This document shows, piece after piece, positions 24,406 to 32,856 of a DNA stretch of 40,714 nucleotides. The stretch covers positions 1 to 40,714 of the forward strand of contig JANWKU010000034.1 of the NCBI GenBank assembly GCA_025451215.1. Direction: 5' to 3'. The notes beneath the pieces were generated by a model that was given only the letters and a program-made list of their open reading frames with translations, was not told the origin of the DNA and did no database searches. Both the position numbers and the translations under genes were made by a program. Positions within the stretch are counted from its first letter, which is position 1. The number at the start of each line of letters is the position of its first letter. Source of the stretch: Terriglobales bacterium (GTDB lineage Bacteria > Acidobacteriota > Terriglobia > Terriglobales > Acidobacteriaceae).

Positions 24406-26003
24406 TCGCCGCGATTAGGATCCCAGGGAACGAAGGATGGACAAGATGCCATCCAGCCTTCGTGATAGAGGCCACGGTTGCATCCGAGTTCAAAGTATTG
24501 GGCTTTACGCCGGCTCTCGGAATCGGGTTCGTCGAATGTGAAAGCAAAGCTGAGGCCTTCTACTTGCTTTTGTTGCACCCCATTCAATTCCATGGGCGCG
24601 GTGATTCCGCAGACGTCGTACAAAGTAGGAACGATGTCTATGGTGTGCAGGAACTGGCTGCGTACGCCACCTTTATCTGTAATGCGCGCAGGCCACGTGA
24701 TGATCATAGGATTGCGCGTTCCACCGAAATGGCTTGCGACTTGTTTGGTCCATTGAAAGGGCGTGTTCATGGCATGCGCCCAAGCGGCCGGAAAATGATT
24801 GAAGTGCTTAGGACCGCCGAGTTCGTCGATCGCCTTGATATTGTCCTGCCACTTCTCGGGAAATCCGTTGAAAAACATGTTTTCGCAGAGAGAGCCTTCG
24901 AGACCGCCTTCGGCGCTTGCGCCGTTGTCGCCGGCGATGTAGACGATGAGCGTGTTGTCGGCGTCCGGAAGCTGCTTGCAGGCTTCAACGACGCGGCCTA
25001 ATTCGTAGTCACACTGCGCGGCGTAACCAGCAAACACTTCCATCATCCGCGCATAAAGACGTTTTTGATCAGCATTCAATGAGTCCCATGCGGGTAGGCC
25101 CTTAGAACGAACTGTGAGCTTCGTATCTGGTGGAACCACGCCGAGTTTCTTCTGTCGCTCAAGCGTTTCCTGGCGATACTTGTCCCAACCCCCATCGAAC
25201 TTTCCTTCAAATTTGTCAATCCACTGTTTCGGAGTATGGTGCGGCGCGTGAGTCGCGCCCGGCGCTACATAGAGAAAGTAGGGTTTGCCCGGTGAAATGG
25301 TTTTGGCCTGACGCACCCAGGTAATCGCCTTGTCGGCAAGATCTGTGGTGAGGTGATAGGCCGGATCGTGCGAGGCAGGTACGAGATTGCGATTCTCGTA
25401 GAGAATCGGGTTCCAATGGTTCATATCGCCAGCGTTGAAGCCGTAGAAGTAATCAAATCCCAATCCATTGGCCCAGCGGTCGAAAGGTCCCACTGCACTG
25501 GTCTCCCAGGTCGGCGTGTTGTGGTTCTTGCCAATCCATGCCGTCATGTATCCGTTCTGCCGCAACACCTCGCCCACGGTGCCGCAATTTCTCGGCAGAA
25601 TGCAGCAATATCCGTCATATCCAGTCGCAATCTCAGTAATGCCAGCGAATGATGCCGAATGATGATTGCGTCCGGTGATGAGCGCAGCTCGCGTAGGACT
25701 GCAAAGAGCGGTAGTGTGAAAAAGGTTGTAACGCAGGCCTTCCGCGGCGAGCTTGTCCATTGTTGGAGATGGAATGCCGCCGCCGAAAGTGCCGTACTGG
25801 CCGAAACCACAGTCATCAACCAGGACCAGCAAAATATTCGGTGCACCTTCGGGTGACTGCACTGGTTGGGGAAACTGTGCGGGGTCGGATTCGAGAACTG
25901 TGCGTCCGACTTCGCCCGGAAAATGGAAGTCCGGGCGTGGCAGTACGGTGGGCGTACCGCCGTCGCTCTTTAGATCCACATTTTTCGTTTGTGTCGTCAC
26001 CAT
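24285..26003 (-). CDS. Large type I arylsulfatase, N-terminal part (frameshifted)
   Basis: Catalytic part of a large formylglycine sulfatase. From M(24)VTTQTKN: metal ligands Asp63/Asp64 (LVDDCGFG), maturation motif CSPTR at 101-105 with Cys101, IGKNHNTP (Lys/His), and YIAGDNGASAEGG. Conserved reading ends near codon 533 at VPWDPNRGEW; then one base is missing and the frame runs on as ARTMRRGSFTTSRR to a stop at 24285. The proper continuation is found one frame away in 23644-24405. AGGAG lies 6 bases before the ATG at 26003; an earlier ATG at 26072 lacks a site. No signal peptide. If the frameshift is real the protein would lose its C-terminal domain. Confidence 0.85.
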   Translation of the reverse strand: MVTTQTKNVDLKSDGGTPTVLPRPDFHFPGEVGRTVLESDPAQFPQPVQSPEGAPNILLVLVDDCGFGQYGTFGGGIPSPTMDKLAAEGLRYNLFHTTALCSPTRAALITGRNHHSASFAGITEIATGYDGYCCILPRNCGTVGEVLRQNGYMTAWIGKNHNTPTWETSAVGPFDRWANGLGFDYFYGFNAGDMNHWNPILYENRNLVPASHDPAYHLTTDLADKAITWVRQAKTISPGKPYFLYVAPGATHAPHHTPKQWIDKFEGKFDGGWDKYRQETLERQKKLGVVPPDTKLTVRSKGLPAWDSLNADQKRLYARMMEVFAGYAAQCDYELGRVVEACKQLPDADNTLIVYIAGDNGASAEGGLEGSLCENMFFNGFPEKWQDNIKAIDELGGPKHFNHFPAAWAHAMNTPFQWTKQVASHFGGTRNPMIITWPARITDKGGVRSQFLHTIDIVPTLYDVCGITAPMELNGVQQKQVEGLSFAFTFDEPDSESRRKAQYFELGCNRGLYHEGWMASCPSFVPWDPNRGEWARTMRRGSFTTSRRISRKPTTWHSNILKSCDSSKICGG

Positions 26004-26181
26004 TTTCATCTCCTGGTTCAGTTTCCGACTTTTGAATCCGTCGAAAATAATATGACCGAAACTCGCCGTCACCTGTTACACCTTACAGTCTGTAAACTTC
26101 GATCTCCCGATTACGGCAAATCTCCCGTTCTGATTTGTTTGTCAGTGGCAAATCACGTACCGAGTCCATGTACTGTAGGCA

Positions 26182-26943
26182 ATGTGGCACCTGGTCGAAT
26201 TTCCACGTATTTTTTTCCTTGCGTCTCTCGTCTTGTTACTGCTGTCCACGCAGGCAGGCTTATTTCTCAGGAAGTGGGTGCCGTTATACGACGACAAAGA
26301 GCAGGATGATTTCGATCTTGTTCTCACAGGCACGCTGACCCTGCTTGGCCTCATCATCGGATTCAGCTTTTCCATGGCGATCAATCGCTACGATCTGCGG
26401 AAGAACTATGAAGAGGAAGAAGCCAACGCAATCGGGACTGAGTATGTTCGGGTCGACCTGACAGGTTCGGAGGATGCGCCGCGATTGCAGGGTCTTCTGC
26501 AGGCGTATCTTCAGCAGAGGATTCTGTTCTACACCGTCCATGACGCGGGCTGGCTGGCACAGATCAGCTCTTATACTTCGCAACTTCAGCAGCAAATGTG
26601 GTCTTTAGTGCAAGATGGCGCCAAAGCCCAGCCGTCCCCTGTGGAGGCCCTCGTGGTGTCCGGAATGAATGATGTGTTGAACGCGCAGGGTTATGCTCAA
26701 GCGGCATCCTGGAACAGAATTCCAGTGGCGGCTTGGTCGCTGATGTTGATCATTGCAGTCTGCTCCAATCTGTTGCTTGGTTTCGGAATGCGGGGTAAAT
26801 GCACGGTGCTGCTGATAGTCCTACCCTTTGTACTCTCGGTTGCATTTTTCCTGATTGCCGAACTGGATAGTCCAAGACGCGGCCTCATACAGGTAGTTCC
26901 GCAGAATCTGAACCGCCTTGCAATTGGTTTACGTGCTCGTTAG
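26182..26943 (+). CDS. DUF4239 (bestrophin-like) membrane protein
   Basis: 253 residues. A first helix (FLASLVLLLLSTQAGLF) and a second (VLTGTLTLLGLIIGFSFSMAINRYDLRKNYEEEEANAIGTEY) carry the family signature: GLIxGFSFSMAxxRYxxR...EANAIGT. A central soluble helical part precedes two C-terminal helices (VAAWSLMLIIAVCSNLLLGF, LIVLPFVLSVAFFLIAELDSPRRGLI). Members are annotated as bestrophin-like and presumed channels, unproven. It stands alone between the two minus-strand groups, divergent from the large sulfatase, and converges with the FGE gene. Confidence 0.82.
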   Translation: MWHLVEFPRIFFLASLVLLLLSTQAGLFLRKWVPLYDDKEQDDFDLVLTGTLTLLGLIIGFSFSMAINRYDLRKNYEEEEANAIGTEYVRVDLTGSEDAPRLQGLLQAYLQQRILFYTVHDAGWLAQISSYTSQLQQQMWSLVQDGAKAQPSPVEALVVSGMNDVLNAQGYAQAASWNRIPVAAWSLMLIIAVCSNLLLGFGMRGKCTVLLIVLPFVLSVAFFLIAELDSPRRGLIQVVPQNLNRLAIGLRAR

Positions 26944-27009
26944 TGCATGCCGCTATGCACTGTGGAGTCAGAGCTGAACGGTGTTTTGGCGCGAGAGTCA
27001 ACCATGCTT

Positions 27010-27990
27010 TCATTCTGCACGAACAATTCCGCGGAACCCAATGTGATTAGTTCCTGTGTCAACTTCGTGCGGAATCCGTGCAGCCGGACGATACCGGAAG
27101 CAATAGTTCGGGGCGCAAAGATACGACCCTCCCTTTAGCACGCGCCGAGGAATGCGAATGCTGCTTTGCGGGTCGTAACTTTTTCCCACGTCGGTCACCT
27201 GTGCTTTCGATCCTGAACAGCAGGAGCGTTTGACCTCGTGTCTTGCCTCATACCAGTCTGCCGTCCATTCCCAAACATTGCCTGCCATGTCATACAGACC
27301 GTAACCGTTCGGCGGAAAGGTTCCCACAGGAGCCGTTCTCTCGTAACCATCGGTCAATAGATTCTGAATGGGAAACTCTCCCTGCCATGTGTTTGCCATG
27401 ATCTTGCCATCGGGAACAAAGTCGTCCCCCCAGCAGAAAATTGCCCCTTCAATTCCACCGCGAGCAGCGCGTTCCCACTCTGCCTCCGTTGGCAAGGTCT
27501 TGCCCGTCCATTTCAAATATGCCTCCACGTCTTCGAGCGCAACGTGGACGACGGGATGGTGCTGTCGCCCGACCAGAGAAGATCCGAGGCCTTCAGGGTG
27601 CCGCCAGTTTGCGCCCTTTATCCAGGTCCACCAGTTGTATTTATTGTGCAGGTCCACGCGCTGCTGCGGCTGCTGAAAAACTACGGACCCGGCCTCCAGC
27701 ATTTCAGGCTTCGCCCCAGGATAGCTCGCCGGGTCGGGAGCGCGTTCGGCAACGGTGACGTAATGTGTCTCAGCGATAAAACTGCTGAACTGCGCATTCG
27801 TCACCGCGTGCTTGTCCATCCAGAAGCAGGTTATGGCTACACTGTGGACGGGAGCTTCTTCCGGATAATGTGAGTTCGACCCCATTGCGAATGTGCCGCC
27901 GGGAATCCATGCCATGTCAGGAAATGGCGCAGGCTTTGGTGGTATTTCGATTGGTTCTGTCGAAGTAAGCGAATTTGAATGAGTATTCAT
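27010..27990 (-). CDS. Formylglycine-generating enzyme (sulfatase-modifying factor family)
   Basis: About 326 residues. Converts the cysteine of C-X-(P/A)-X-R in sulfatases to formylglycine, using oxygen and copper. Family landmarks in order: DMAWIPGGTFAMGSN, VTNAQFSSFI, LPTEAEWERAARGG, GNVWEWTADWY, RVLKGGSYLCAPNYCFRYRPAAR and NHIGFRGIV. The two active-site cysteines correspond to Cys292 and Cys297 here, in the same spacing as in the human enzyme, so this is a true FGE rather than one of the many FGE-sulfatase-fold relatives that lack them. No signal peptide, matching the unexported sulfatases. GAAGGAG lies upstream of the ATG at 27990. Both sulfatase genes are within 18 kb on the same strand. 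Confidence 0.9.
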   Translation of the reverse strand: MNTHSNSLTSTEPIEIPPKPAPFPDMAWIPGGTFAMGSNSHYPEEAPVHSVAITCFWMDKHAVTNAQFSSFIAETHYVTVAERAPDPASYPGAKPEMLEAGSVVFQQPQQRVDLHNKYNWWTWIKGANWRHPEGLGSSLVGRQHHPVVHVALEDVEAYLKWTGKTLPTEAEWERAARGGIEGAIFCWGDDFVPDGKIMANTWQGEFPIQNLLTDGYERTAPVGTFPPNGYGLYDMAGNVWEWTADWYEARHEVKRSCCSGSKAQVTDVGKSYDPQSSIRIPRRVLKGGSYLCAPNYCFRYRPAARIPHEVDTGTNHIGFRGIVRAE

Positions 27991-28193
27991 TTCGAACCAC
28001 TCCTTCCCAGAGAGCAACCTCCGGGTTGCACTGCGGTCTCATTTGAGTTTTTTTGTGCCGCCCGAGATGAGCATTTAGATCGGCATTGTGATGCGCATAC
28101 GCAAAAGCCGAAACTGTCAGAAGCGACAGTGGGTGGTGTCAGTGCTGATCAAGAGGAAGATATGTTCGCTCTTTTGAAAATTTTCTAGGGCAA

Positions 28194-29318
28194 TCAGGCA
28201 GCGGTGGCTTTGCGCCCTGCCGTCTTCCGGAATTGCATCCGCGACGGTACCAGCACGATGATTTTTGTGCCCTCGCCGGGGGCTGAGTGGATTTGCACTT
28301 CCCCGCCAACCATGCGAACGCGCTCGCGAATGCTAATTAACCCCAATCCACCCAATGGCAGGGTTTGAGAGGAATCAAATCCGCAGCCGGAGTCAGAGAT
28401 GATCAATTGGATTGAATCGAGCCCGTGCCGAAACACAACTTTAGCCGCGCCCGCCCCGCTATGCTTGGCAACGTTGGATAAGCATTCTTGTGCAATGCGA
28501 AACAAGGCGGTAGAGACTTCCGACGAGGGATCGTCGTATGAGGAATCACCGTCGAACTCAACGTAGACTTTTTTCTGTGCTGAAAAGTCGTTACAAAGCC
28601 GGCGTAGGGCCGGTAAGAGGCCAAGGTGCATCAATACGGCTGGATGCAAATTATGCGAGATCAAGTGAGTGTCGGAAGCGATTTCACCCAGTAGGTCCCG
28701 AGTTTGACGGACTTTTTTCTTAATCGGGCCGGCCTCATGTTTGAGGAGATGCTCAATCTCGCTCAAGGCCACCCCCAGCAAAGCAAGTTTTTGGCCGATG
28801 TCGTCGTGAAGCTCGCGCGCGATTCGTTTGCGCTCCGCTTCCATGCCCAACACCAGGATGTCAATCTTCGCATCCAGAGTTTTACGGGCGCTTATGTCTA
28901 CGCACGTCCCGATATGGCCGGCGAATTCGCCGTGTTGATCGAAATACGGCACGCCACGATCGAGTACCCACGCGTAATGCCGATTGACTCGACGGACCCG
29001 ATACTCTCCAACGCAGACGCCACGGTTCTGTATGGCCGCGGTCAGATCGCTGGCCGCACGAGCCTGGTCTTCGGGGTGCAATGCCTGACACCAGCGATAT
29101 CCCAAGTCACACTCCGGGTCGCGACCGGTGAGCGTCTTCCAAAAACGACTGATGAATGTACATTCGCCTTGCGGGTTGGTTGTCCAGATAACTAGTGGGG
29201 CAGAATCAACAAGCGCATGAAATTCGGACGCGCTCTCCGGGGTTAACACGGGCACGACATTCCGGCCGGTTGCAAAGACCAGAGCATCTTTCAATTTATG
29301 AACGCCATTCCGCAACAT
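28194..29318 (-). CDS. PAS-domain NarX-type sensor histidine kinase
   Basis: About 374 residues, no membrane segment. A PAS fold covers about 30-145 (SAPLVIWTTNPQGECTFIS...HIGTCVDISARK), usually a ligand or redox sensor, though no haem or flavin residue can be named. H-box EAERKRIARELHDDIGQ with His171, N-box ECLSNVAKHSGAGAA, G-boxes SDSGCGFD and GLGLISIRERV follow, ending in a basic tail (FRKTAGRKATAA). The original N-terminus is unclear: a TTG at 29333 or an ATG at 29318, both with weak sites. No regulator is adjacent; the nearest intact ones are at 21786 and 1934. Confidence 0.88.
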   Translation of the reverse strand: MLRNGVHKLKDALVFATGRNVVPVLTPESASEFHALVDSAPLVIWTTNPQGECTFISRFWKTLTGRDPECDLGYRWCQALHPEDQARAASDLTAAIQNRGVCVGEYRVRRVNRHYAWVLDRGVPYFDQHGEFAGHIGTCVDISARKTLDAKIDILVLGMEAERKRIARELHDDIGQKLALLGVALSEIEHLLKHEAGPIKKKVRQTRDLLGEIASDTHLISHNLHPAVLMHLGLLPALRRLCNDFSAQKKVYVEFDGDSSYDDPSSEVSTALFRIAQECLSNVAKHSGAGAAKVVFRHGLDSIQLIISDSGCGFDSSQTLPLGGLGLISIRERVRMVGGEVQIHSAPGEGTKIIVLVPSRMQFRKTAGRKATAA

Positions 29319-30133
29319 GCAATGACCGCACAATTAGATTTATGAATGCCCAAGGCTCGTTTCAATAACAGTAGGCCGTAACTTTTGCAAAGTCAGTGCC
29401 CGGGGAGGTTGGCGTGAACTGAACTATGGATAGCGAACGCTACTCCACCGAAGCACATGAGTCAAGTAAAAACGCGCAAACTTTTTCCTTTTTCTTACAA
29501 ATTTGTACGTAATTGCACCGACGTGATGGTCAATCGATATTTTAGTTGCCCTTCTGTACTCCGATGACGTCAAACCACCGCTTTAGAATGGCCGTAATTG
29601 TAAGAGAGGGCAATGGCAGGAAATACGGGTTAACAGAATCCGGAATATTACGGGTTTTGAGAGCAGGCCGGCTATCGCCAAGCTGCAATTATTACCCCAT
29701 CTTGTAGTTGGTCCTCAGTGAGGTGACAAACGGTGCGGAGGGCTGATAATTGCGATGGGGACCGACCTTGTCCTTAAATCGGTGTCCGTGTTTCGTAAAA
29801 AATTCACTTCATTTCATCCAATTTTTAACACAGGATTAACCTGCGGCATGTACAACTATTTGTGCCCCTGATTTTCCTCATCGGTTTCGAGTAGCTGCAC
29901 AGATAAACCTTGGTTGGCGCCCTTCGTAGTACCGCATTTCATCTAGTTCAGGACGTGTCGAATGGTCAGTGCCCTTGTTGTTCACGACCAAGAAGATCGT
30001 TTCTGTAAAGAATGCGCTGAACTATACACAATTCTTTCTTCTAATTCAGCTCAGCGTTTTCCCCAAACTATCCAACACTTCCGCCTTCAGCAAAAAACTA
30101 AACCCAAAACTTAGTCTTTCAGGAGGTCTTCCA
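29319..30133. other. Long intergenic leader upstream of the cellulase
   Basis: About 815 bases between divergent genes. AT-rich near both ends. It contains a paired inverted-repeat block at 29685-29760 (listed separately). The open frame from 29969 to the cellulase ATG is poor in protein-like sequence and is treated as untranslated leader. No tRNA or known riboswitch was recognised. Confidence 0.45.
29685..29760 (+). promoter_or_regulatory. Possible pseudoknot or switching RNA/DNA element
   Basis: Two perfect inverted-repeat pairs are interleaved in the order A-B-A'-B'. A is GCAATTAT at 29685-29692 and A' is ATAATTGC at 29746-29753. B is CCCCATC at 29695-29701 and B' is GATGGGG at 29754-29760. 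Such an order gives either a pseudoknot or two competing stems. It lies about 370 bases upstream of the cellulase start on the plus strand. It could serve either strand; no known family matched by eye. Confidence 0.35.
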
Positions 30134-32383
30134 ATGTTTCAATCCACATTCCGCGATCGAAAGAATCTCTCCGTAGTATTTTTCGCTGTCGTGATCGCCT
30201 TGTTGTCTTTACCTTCCGCTTTTGCTCAAGGTGCCGGATATTGGCACACCAACGGAAATCAAATACTCGATTCCAATAATCAGACAGTTAGGATTGCTGG
30301 CGTCAATTGGTACGGATTCGAGACAACTGACGAAATTGCGCATGGACTTTGGGCGCAGGATTACCACACAGTATTGAGCCAGGTTAAAAGCAATGGCTAT
30401 AACGTGATCCGCATTCCGTTTTCCAACCAGATGGTGGAAACGCCAGTTGTGCCCACAAATTTCAGTCAAAACAATGGATCACCTATTAATACGGATTTGG
30501 TAGGGCTCAACGCTGTCCAGATTTTGGACAAAATTATTACGGCTGCAGGCGCCGATGGACTGCGGGTAATTTTGGACAATCACCGTTCCGAGGCTGGCAA
30601 TAGCAACGAGGCAAATGGGCTCTGGTACACCAGTGCTTATCCGGAAACAGCGTGGATCAACGATTGGAAGACGTTGGCTTCCCGCTATAAAAGTTTTACT
30701 GATGCCAGTGGCAACCCTGTCGTGATCGGAATGGATTTACGCAATGAGCCCCATCTTTCACCCTCGAACACAGGCTCGTGCTGGACGGGAGATACGACCA
30801 CCAGTGGATGTCCAACCTCCAACACGGCACAAAACTGGCCGGCAGCCGCGACGCGTGCTGGCAATGCAATTCTAGGAGTGAATCCGAATCTGCTCATCTT
30901 TGTTGAAGGCAATGATTGCTACAGCGGTGATTGTGGCTGGCAGGGTGGAAACCTTAAAGGAGTCGCGTCAAACCCGGTTGTTTTAAGCGCAGCCAATCAT
31001 GTTGTTTACTCTGCTCATGATTACGGCCCAAATCTTTTTGCGCAAAGCTGGTTTAACAGCAGCACAAGCTTTGCGAGCTTGTCGGCAGTGTGGAACAAAT
31101 TCTGGGGCTACATCAGCACCAACAACACGGCCCCGGTATGGGTAGGGGAATTCGGTACCACAAACAATGCTACTGATATTCAGAATTCGGTTGCCGGTTC
31201 CCAGGGACAATGGTTTCAGAGTTTAGTCAATTTTTTACAAAATAATCCGAGCCTGAACTGGACGTATTGGGCACTCAATGGAGAGGATTCTTACGCGCTG
31301 TTGAACAATAGCTATAGCGGGATAGCCAGTTCCACAAAACAAAGTTTACTGGCAACCATCCAATTCCCGTTAGGCGGGGGTGGAAGCAGTCCGAACTATA
31401 GCCTTGCCTCGAGTCCGGGGAGTGTGACGGTGAATCAGGGAGGAAACGGGACGAGTACGATCACGGTAACTGCCAGCGGTGGGTTCACCGGAAGCGTGGC
31501 ATTGAGCGCCAGTGGTCTGCCCAGTGGAGTGACGGCCAGCTTCAGTCCTGCTTCCACTACCAGCAGCAGCACGCTGACACTCAGCGCTTCCAGCACGGCG
31601 GCCACGGGATCCAGCACGGTGACCATCACCGGCACCAATGGTTCGCTGAGCCACACAACCACCCTCGCTCTTACGGTGAGTTCCACCACTTCTGCCAACT
31701 TCTCGCTCGCGGCCAGTCCGACGAGTGTGACGGTAAATCAGGGAGCGAGCGGAACGAGCACGATCAGCGTAACGCGAACGGGAGGGTTTGCCGGAGCAGT
31801 GTCGTTTACCGCGAGTGGGGTGCCGACGGGAGTGACAGCCAGCTTCAATCCGGCAACGACCAGTACGACGGGAACCAGCAGCGTGATGACATTGTCGGCC
31901 TCGAGTACGGCGACGGTGGGAGCGTTCACGGTGACGGTTACGGGAACGAGCGGGACGCTGAGTCATACGACGGCGCTGACGTTAACAGTGACAGCTGCAA
32001 GTTCGGGAACGGGCGGAGTGACCCTGACACCGTTGGTGGGACAGAGCAGTCCGTGGTTTAACGAAGAGGACCTACGGATGGCAAATACGGGGACGCTGAC
32101 GGCGTTGTCGGTGACGATCGTAGTGCAGCGGACGACGGGGATCAGCTTCGGCGGGCAGTACAACACGCTTGGGGCGCAGATCACGCAGGGGAACAGCAGT
32201 ACGAGCACTGCGGTGACGTACACGTTCACGCTGAAGTCTGGGCAGACGGTGGGGACGGGGACGAACTGGACGTTTGCGGCGCAGACGAGCGGGACCGGGA
32301 CGGCGCATGCGACGACGGGGGACACGTACACGATGAACTACACGACGGGCGGCCAGAGTTTCACCCAGACCGGCCACTTCTAA
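30134..32383 (+). CDS. Secreted GH5 endoglucanase with two Ig-like repeats and a C-terminal binding domain
   Basis: 749 residues. Signal peptide about 1-32, cleavage after SAFA. GH5 barrel about 33-410 with RIAGVNWYGFE, acid/base Glu205 in GMDLRNEP and nucleophile Glu339 in VWVGEFGT; relatives cleave beta-1,4-glucan. Cysteine pairs (GSCWTGDTTTSGC, NDCYSGDCGW) suggest disulfides. A Gly/Ser linker leads to two Ig-like repeats (about 421-515 and 522-620, each starting YSLASSP or FSLAASP plus SVTVNQG), then a 120-residue domain (VTLTPLVGQSSPWFNEEDL...SFTQTGHF) seen on other Acidobacteriota cellulases and probably a carbohydrate-binding module. AGGAGG lies 7 bases before the ATG. A terminator follows at 32416. 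The last 700 bases are much richer in G and C than the catalytic part. Confidence 0.92.
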   Translation: MFQSTFRDRKNLSVVFFAVVIALLSLPSAFAQGAGYWHTNGNQILDSNNQTVRIAGVNWYGFETTDEIAHGLWAQDYHTVLSQVKSNGYNVIRIPFSNQMVETPVVPTNFSQNNGSPINTDLVGLNAVQILDKIITAAGADGLRVILDNHRSEAGNSNEANGLWYTSAYPETAWINDWKTLASRYKSFTDASGNPVVIGMDLRNEPHLSPSNTGSCWTGDTTTSGCPTSNTAQNWPAAATRAGNAILGVNPNLLIFVEGNDCYSGDCGWQGGNLKGVASNPVVLSAANHVVYSAHDYGPNLFAQSWFNSSTSFASLSAVWNKFWGYISTNNTAPVWVGEFGTTNNATDIQNSVAGSQGQWFQSLVNFLQNNPSLNWTYWALNGEDSYALLNNSYSGIASSTKQSLLATIQFPLGGGGSSPNYSLASSPGSVTVNQGGNGTSTITVTASGGFTGSVALSASGLPSGVTASFSPASTTSSSTLTLSASSTAATGSSTVTITGTNGSLSHTTTLALTVSSTTSANFSLAASPTSVTVNQGASGTSTISVTRTGGFAGAVSFTASGVPTGVTASFNPATTSTTGTSSVMTLSASSTATVGAFTVTVTGTSGTLSHTTALTLTVTAASSGTGGVTLTPLVGQSSPWFNEEDLRMANTGTLTALSVTIVVQRTTGISFGGQYNTLGAQITQGNSSTSTAVTYTFTLKSGQTVGTGTNWTFAAQTSGTGTAHATTGDTYTMNYTTGGQSFTQTGHF
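31394..31678 (+). repeat. Ig-like repeat 1 in the cellulase
   Basis: About 95 codons encoding YSLASSPGSVTVNQGG to HTTTLALTV. Similar in length and wording to repeat 2 at 31697-31993 (VTVNQG, GTSTI, GGF-G-V, SASGLPSGVTASFSPA, SHTT). Such tandem spacers are common between catalytic and binding domains. Confidence 0.75.
31697..31993 (+). repeat. Ig-like repeat 2 in the cellulase
   Basis: About 99 codons encoding FSLAASPTSVTVNQGA to HTTALTLTV. Same protein pattern as repeat 1, but codon use has shifted to ACG, GGG and GCG, giving higher GC than repeat 1 and the catalytic domain. Confidence 0.72.
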
Positions 32384-32415
32384 CCACCCCTCCAGTATTA
32401 GTGAGTTGTAAACAA

Positions 32416-32454
32416 TACCGGCAGCGTCTATGAAAACGCTGCCGGTAAGTTTTG
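32416..32454 (+). terminator. Rho-independent terminator after the cellulase
   Basis: ACCGGCAGCGT (32417-32427) and ACGCTGCCGGT (32436-32446) form a perfect 11-bp stem with an 8-base loop, followed by AAGTTTTG. It lies 33 bases past the cellulase stop. The stem shares the core CCGGCAG/CTGCCGG with the sulfatase terminator at 9222-9250. Confidence 0.78.
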
Positions 32455-32794
32455 CGCTAGGGGTTTGAAGACCCTAACAACGACTCCGTGTGGTCAGTTC
32501 GTGGGTCGTCGGCAACTCGGAGGTGAAGAATAGTTTCCCGATAGCCCGTTGTCCATTCACCACCACGTGTCAACGTCATGGGCTGAATAGCTCTAAGTCT
32601 TCACGCTCTAGTACGTCGACATCTGCACTTACTACTGCATTGCAAGGACAGAGCGGATTCTTAGAGTTCGAGTTTGCCCCGGAAACTTTAACGCAGATTT
32701 TTGTTTTCAAAAGGTGACCGGTTTTTGCCAACAAGAGCAATAGCATGGGGTCATTGTTAATTGCTTGAGATCAACTCAGGAAATCGTTCGAATT
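32455..32794. other. Gap after the cellulase, nothing recognised
   Basis: About 340 bases without a convincing gene. A 75-codon plus-strand frame (32490-32717) has no ribosome site or protein-like pattern. The region leads directly into the two gene remnants at 32795-33036. Confidence 0.35.
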
Positions 32795-32856
32795 GTTCAG
32801 CCTGGCATTGGACGATTGGGACGCTAATAAACAATGTGTGGTCAGCGGCGGACCAG
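32795..32856 (+). pseudogene. Remnant of a neuromedin-U-type outer-membrane gene
   Basis: GTTCAGCCTGG (VQP-G) at 32795 is followed, one base out of frame, by CAT TGG ACG at 32806 reading HWTIGTLINNVWSAAD and then TGA at 32857. This matches VQPGHWTIGVLANNVWSVAG of the intact gene at 16797-17765 in 16 of about 20 positions. Only this core survives; it is too short to be a gene. Confidence 0.6.

Noticed and set aside
24333-25001. 222-codon plus-strand frame opposite the large sulfatase
   Set aside because: Composition explained by the sulfatase on the other strand; no ribosome site or domain.
26942-26961. Hairpin AGTGCAT/ATGCACT at the DUF4239 stop
   Set aside because: Only 7 bp, no T-run, so not strong enough to call a terminator.
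31370-31966. Long minus-strand open frame opposite the cellulase repeats
   Set aside because: It is Arg/His/Gly-rich and arises from the ACG/GGG-biased codons of the cellulase; no start site or family.
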